From Canna indica (Eukaryota > Streptophyta > Magnoliopsida > Zingiberales > Cannaceae), in the NCBI GenBank assembly GCA_034359265.1, contig CP136898.1, forward strand, positions 1,800,501 through 1,864,500: a DNA stretch of 64,000 nt, in the 5' to 3' direction. Made by a program: the position numbers and the translations under genes. The number at the start of each line of letters is the position of its first letter. The first letter of the stretch is position 1. The notes beneath the pieces were generated by a model, which worked only from the letters and a program-made list of their open reading frames with translations, did not search any database and had not been told where the DNA came from. Positions 59,155-64,000 of the stretch are shown piece by piece.

Positions 59155-62100
59155 ATGGCTTCGCTACGCCTCCTTATCCTCCTCCTCCTCCTCCACCTCC
59201 ACCTCCACCCTCACCTCTCCCCGCTCGTCAGTGTCTCGGCGCGGAAGGTCTCCTTGTCCGTGTACTACGAGGCGCTCTGCCCCTATTGCTCCGACTTCAT
59301 CGTCAATCGCCTCCCCAAGCTCTTCAGCAGCGGTTTGATCTCGGCCGTCGATCTCGATCTCGTCCCCTACGGCAATGCCAGGCTCGACGCCAGTGGCTCC
59401 ATCGTTTGCCAGGTCTGCCTCTTCTTTTCCCTTCTTTCCTGTTATGTTATTGTCCCAATTGCCTTCCGAGCTTAGTGCTGGGGAAAATGTGGAAGAATTG
59501 ATTGGGTAGCATATGGCTTAGCTTTCGTTTCGATTGCAATAAATAGGAGCGGATGGCCTCCCAATTGATGATATCGGTACAGGAGCAAATGCCTTTAATT
59601 TTCCTCTGGAAACAGGGGTACGCCTGTCCGCCAAATGCAGTTGAAATATTTAAGATGCTTCGAATCGTGATTTCTCGAGATTTAATCTTGATTTCACAGA
59701 GGTTGATGGATAGTAAGTTGTAATTCTGACTTAGAGGATGATTTCTTTAATTGTGTCAACTTCTTCACCTAATCCGTAGCATTGAAACATATAACTCTGC
59801 AAAGTGGGAAAGATACGAGTCAATATCTACTGATTTAAAGCTAACGGCTGTCACTGATTTGGTTTCTTGCATGAGGATTCCAAGAGGAGTTTGTCAGGTA
59901 GCGTTTGATATGAAATTAAGATGGAATTATGTAAACTTGGCAAAGTTATTATTACTTTTTTTCCTAGACAACGGGAAAAGTTATTATTACTGAATTCAAG
60001 AGAGTGTAACTTCTCAAAATTTGACAATATGATGGAACATGGCAAGGGTTACGATTGTTTGAACTTTGAAATAAGGTGGTAAAATACAGAACCCCAATGA
60101 TTTACCCTACGTACACACTAGATAAATACAGGATATAATTAATTAAGCAAGTTGCAAGATTACTTGCAAGGTAGGGCATCAATTTTCTTCAGAGAATATT
60201 TTTTTTCTTGCCTGACAAGCTTTCCTCTAGCAATCCATTTAACAACTTCCAAAGCGAATTACTTTGTAGGATGCTTCATTTCCTTTTTTTATCTATGTAT
60301 TCAGCTTTTCCAATGGTTGTCCTACTTCTATCTTTAATCTATGAAGGTATTGATTCCTGTTCTATTAGTGTCACTAATATCATTACTGTTTTTAGACACA
60401 CTGGAATCTTGTAATTGTCAAGTGAGAAAGTAAGTCCAACTTCATGGTGAAAAAAGCACTTCTTAACTCCATTTACTTGACAAGTATTTTAGTGGCCTAT
60501 TTGTTTTCCGAAATAATGGCTATATCATGGCTCAATGTGGTTGTTTCGCTTTAGCTTTTTCACTTGCCATGTAACTTATGGTTCACACTTCAAAGCCTAT
60601 TTTTTTCGTTTTTTTTGTCAAATTATAGTAAATTCTTTTAACATTTTCATGTGATAATGCCTAGATGAGTTATCTTCATTAGCAAGCTTTATTAGCTAAA
60701 CACAGATTCAAATATCAGTCAATCGACTATTGGCAATACTTTAGTATTTACAAGTTTACAACCTATAACAAAAAAAAGCTGCTTTAATTTTTCTGTTATT
60801 AATTGTTCTTGGCTTGTGAGTTTCACATTCATTTACTCAGCATTTAAAAAAAGAATTGGGTGGTCATGTTATCTAAGCTTTTGGAATTACAATAAACAAA
60901 TATGCATCTCTACTAAATCAGGGTTTATCCTGTTATTTATTTTTCCATCGCATTATTCACCTTGTACCTTTTTTCCTCCTTTTGCAGCATGGTCAAAAAG
61001 AATGTCTATTGAACACTGTTGAAGCATGTGCTATAAACGCTCGGCCCATTGTGGTAATATATACAATTTGTCACATGTTGTTATTCTCTAATTATAAATT
61101 CTCCTGCTTTGATCTATGTAACTTGCGAAGCATATGTCAATGTGCTCTAGAAGAAAAGTCATATTCCTTATTTTCCATCCATTATTGATATTTCAATTTT
61201 TTTACAGGAAGAGTTACAAGTAACCATTTTCAGCAATAAATCCACAATAGCAAAACTTTGTAACATAGCAGTAATATATATTAGTTAAGATGTAGCAAGC
61301 TAAGTCTTAGATATTTTAATCTCCGGTGAGGAGAAAGTGGAAAATTAGCTTGGTACCATAAACTGCAAATTAACAACATCATGTTTTTTAGATTAGACTG
61401 AGGTATACGCCTCTTTCATTTCATTTGAAATGTAGAGAACGCATGTCTCAAGTAAAAAAATAAAAAAGTAAAAAATAATACAGAAGTATTAAAGCAGAGA
61501 AAGGACAATAAGAAGATGAGATATAATTCCAATATGTATTGCTTCAGCTGATAAAACAAGCAGCTAAATGGAGATGGCAGACGCAGAAGCTTGAGAGAGT
61601 TCATCTCAAATAGAAAAACCAAATTGTAATGATATCATTGATAGTCAATTTACTTTTCCTACTGACTTCAAGATAATTTTAATGCAGCAACAACATTTCA
61701 GTTTCATATACTGTGTTGAGCGCACAGTCAAAGATGGTCAATATGCCAACTGGGAAGCCTGTTTCCAGCAGACTGGATTTGATTCGAATGCTGTTGTTGA
61801 TTGTTACAATAACGGATACGGGGTTGAGGTTGGTTGTCATTATGCTTTTTGTTAGTTACTTTTATCCAAATTCTTTTTATGAAAGAATAACCTAAAAGGT
61901 TTTTTACCTACAGAAACTGTAAAAATTTTAATATGATAATGTTAATTTGCTTTAATAAATGTGTCTATTAGTCAAAAAGGCATCACCAAGAGTATTCTCT
62001 CATTCAAAACTGTAAGTTACTCGAAAGAAAATTGTTTAATGTGTCTTCATACTAATTACTTGATGTCATTGGCATATATATGTAATTATCACTTTGAGTC

Positions 62101-63633
62101 TTTGACTCCTACATCTTTTTTTATTTGAAGAGACGAATCTATTCCATTCTATTTTTCAGTATTATAGTGATTTCTTGTGTGTACAGAACATAATAGGCTG
62201 AATATTACACTGCACGAATTATTGGCTACTTCCAGTAAGAGCCTTTATTTGGAATTTTTTCCATAAATAAAAAGCCTTCGAGGCTGAATGTATAAATTAA
62301 CAGCCGATGAACATGACATTAATCTATCCTTCAATTTTTTTCCTCATAAAGTAAAAAAATCTATCCTTCAATTTACATGTATGTCTCCATGTAATAGACC
62401 AATTTAAACGCATTTGAATATTTGATAGATTCCAGTACATTAGTTTGTGACATACAATTGTGCTATACTATTCTATCTCTTAATAATGGATGTACTTTTT
62501 ACTTCAATAGTTTCTCTCATTCAATTTAGGTGAAAATAACAAGGTTGTTCTCTTATTATGATTTCACCATAAATATCTCCTCGATCTTAAGATTAAGATG
62601 TATGATTATTGATCAAACTGATGATTCAGAAAACCAGACATCAAACTAAGTATGTTTCACTGCTAGATGTTAAGTATTTAAATGTTGTTTCCAGATATGA
62701 ATTATTGTGCAAGCTTGTGTGTTCTATTCATGTTGGTTCTAGGCTTCTAGCCATGCATGAATTATCTCAAACAAAAGTAGCGAGGCAATTATTTTTCTCT
62801 TATTGTTGCCATATCCATTTGAACAACATAAGTAGCTTATGTATCCAGAGTTATAAATATGATCAACTGAAATGCATTGTTTTGCTGCCATAAGAATCTG
62901 CATACAATGTACTTAATTCATGGATTATTGTAACATTATTGACCATTTTTAGTTTTGATTACTTGCTATGAGTACCATCATGATAAAATAACGATGTCAT
63001 GTTTATATTTGTAATTCCATATAAACATGATTGACACAACCGTAGTAATTGTTTGCACACAGATTGAACTACAATATAAAGCGCAGACAGATGCACTTCA
63101 GCCGCCTCACCTTTACGTGCCATGGGTCACGGTTAACGGGCAGCCAATTTATGAGGTTCGTTTATTAATCTTGATAGCCATGATCAGTAGTATGACATGA
63201 GTTGCAAAAGCCATAAAGAAATTTATCATCTACTAGTTAATACAATACAGTTTTACGACTTCATTCCAGCAAACCACATCATTTCCTCTGGGTATCGCTT
63301 AAGATCCATGTTGTACATACCAAAGTGAAAATTTTGCATCCCTTGTAACCTTTGCTTTTTACTTGTCAATTAAGTCTTATAATGGGAAATTTTGCATCAG
63401 TCTTAGTAAAGTTCGTAATTTTACATATCTAACAATTATTGTAGGATTATGAGAATTTTGAGCATTATATTTGCAAAGCGATTGATGGTGTGCGTCCTAG
63501 AGCTTGTGAAGGACTCTTTCTAACAACATTCGAAAATGAAAAGCCCAAAGAAGAAGAGCCATTTTGCCTTGTCGAGGGGATGATTAGCTCTTACAGAGCT
63601 AGAAAGAAACACAAGTTGGAGCTACAAAACTGA
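59155..63633 (+). CDS. GILT-type thiol reductase
   Basis: Gamma-interferon-inducible lysosomal thiol reductase family, reducing disulfides in the vacuole/secretory route. Exons: 59155-59412, 60988-61053, 61688-61828, 63063-63155, 63445-63633 (747 nt, 248 aa, all phases consistent). A Leu-rich signal peptide occupies about residues 1-29. The active-site CXXC is C42-P-Y-C45. The family signature [16 protein letters not shown] (CQHGX2ECX2NX4C) is formed exactly across the exon 1/2 junction. Other family landmarks are [33 protein letters not shown] and the C-terminal ICKA...RPRACEG region. A basic tail ([14 protein letters not shown]) follows the last conserved Cys. The start is chosen for the signal peptide; an overlapping proline-rich frame at 59091-59501 is not coding. 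Confidence 0.95.
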
Positions 63634-64000
63634 GTTATGCCTTCTTCCACATTGTTGCTTCTTAGTCCTTTTCCAAGGAATGATAATATTTTGAGAATAT
63701 GATGGCCTAACTTTGCAGTTGGGCAGTCTCGTCTCCTCTACTGTGAGATGAGTTGGCGATGAATATTTACAAGATAAATTAGTCACTAGATCATTCAATT
63801 TCTAATTAAATGGACGTTAAATTTCTTCGCAAGATTGTGATATGTTGTAGATTATTGTGATGAGTAATTAAGCTATTTAAACAATCTTTAGTTGGATTCC
63901 AGAGTATGCAAACGATTTGATCGAGAAAGCTTCTTTACCATTTTGACTACACAACATACGGTATTAGCTACAATAAATTGTCAATAGAAAATTTAGTAAA
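63634..64000. other. GILT 3' flank
   Basis: 3' untranslated and intergenic AT-rich sequence. No further gene is visible before the window ends. Confidence 0.5.

Noticed and set aside
59091..59501. Proline-rich frame overlapping GILT exon 1
   Set aside because: It is an out-of-frame reading of CCT/CTC repeats in the signal peptide region; the GILT frame has the family motifs and correct splicing.
1..64000. CRISPR arrays, operons, phage-like or other prokaryotic systems
   Set aside because: The DNA is plant nuclear: split genes, plant families and plant transposons. No regularly spaced repeat array or gene cluster of that kind is present.

Overview
The window is nuclear DNA from a flowering plant. 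The genes have many introns with GT..AG borders in AT-rich sequence. The families present are WRKY, CHX, DDB1 and a plant-type AGT2, and there is an Au-like SINE, a TRIM element, several MITEs and a plastid DNA insertion. GC-rich first exons (AGT2, CHX, GILT) next to very AT-rich introns suggest a monocot, but that is inference. No organism can be named.

Layout. 1-9230: mostly AT-rich sequence with one clear SINE, a possible last exon of an upstream gene (ending 4178) and a 70-bp tandem repeat. 9339-18023 (+): a complete nine-exon mitochondrial alanine-glyoxylate aminotransferase 2-type gene. Its intron 3 holds a 3.66-kb antisense L1-type LINE with an open 1181-codon frame and a perfect 18-bp target duplication. 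19508-21709 (+): a group I WRKY factor gene of the WRKY33/25/26 type, with a palindromic W-box in its promoter. 22912-26155 (+): a CHX cation/H+ antiporter pseudogene carrying nonsense codons, frameshifts, a Mutator-type MITE and a tandem TRIM, with a LINE fragment in its promoter. 30143-32785 (+): the intact tandem paralogue, also preceded by W-boxes. 32.8-35.6 kb: MITEs and a decayed gypsy-like gag relic.

36850-53156 (+): a complete 19-exon DDB1 gene whose spliced frame adds up to 1089 aa. Its introns hold hAT-type MITEs and a near-identical fragment of plastid ndhH. 55.1-57.4 kb (-): two orphan terminal exons of an unrecognised gene, then a broken 5'-truncated NMD3 copy cut by two solo LTRs. 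59155-63633 (+): a complete five-exon GILT-type thiol reductase.

The genes do not form one pathway. Their roles are photorespiratory/amino-acid metabolism, defence transcription, cation transport, CUL4-DDB1 ubiquitination/DNA repair, and vacuolar or secreted thiol reduction. The one local regulatory link worth testing is the WRKY gene beside two CHX copies, because all three upstream regions carry clustered TTGAC W-box cores. I found no convincing new biological system. The most distinctive content is the well-resolved record of nested insertions, many with readable target duplications.
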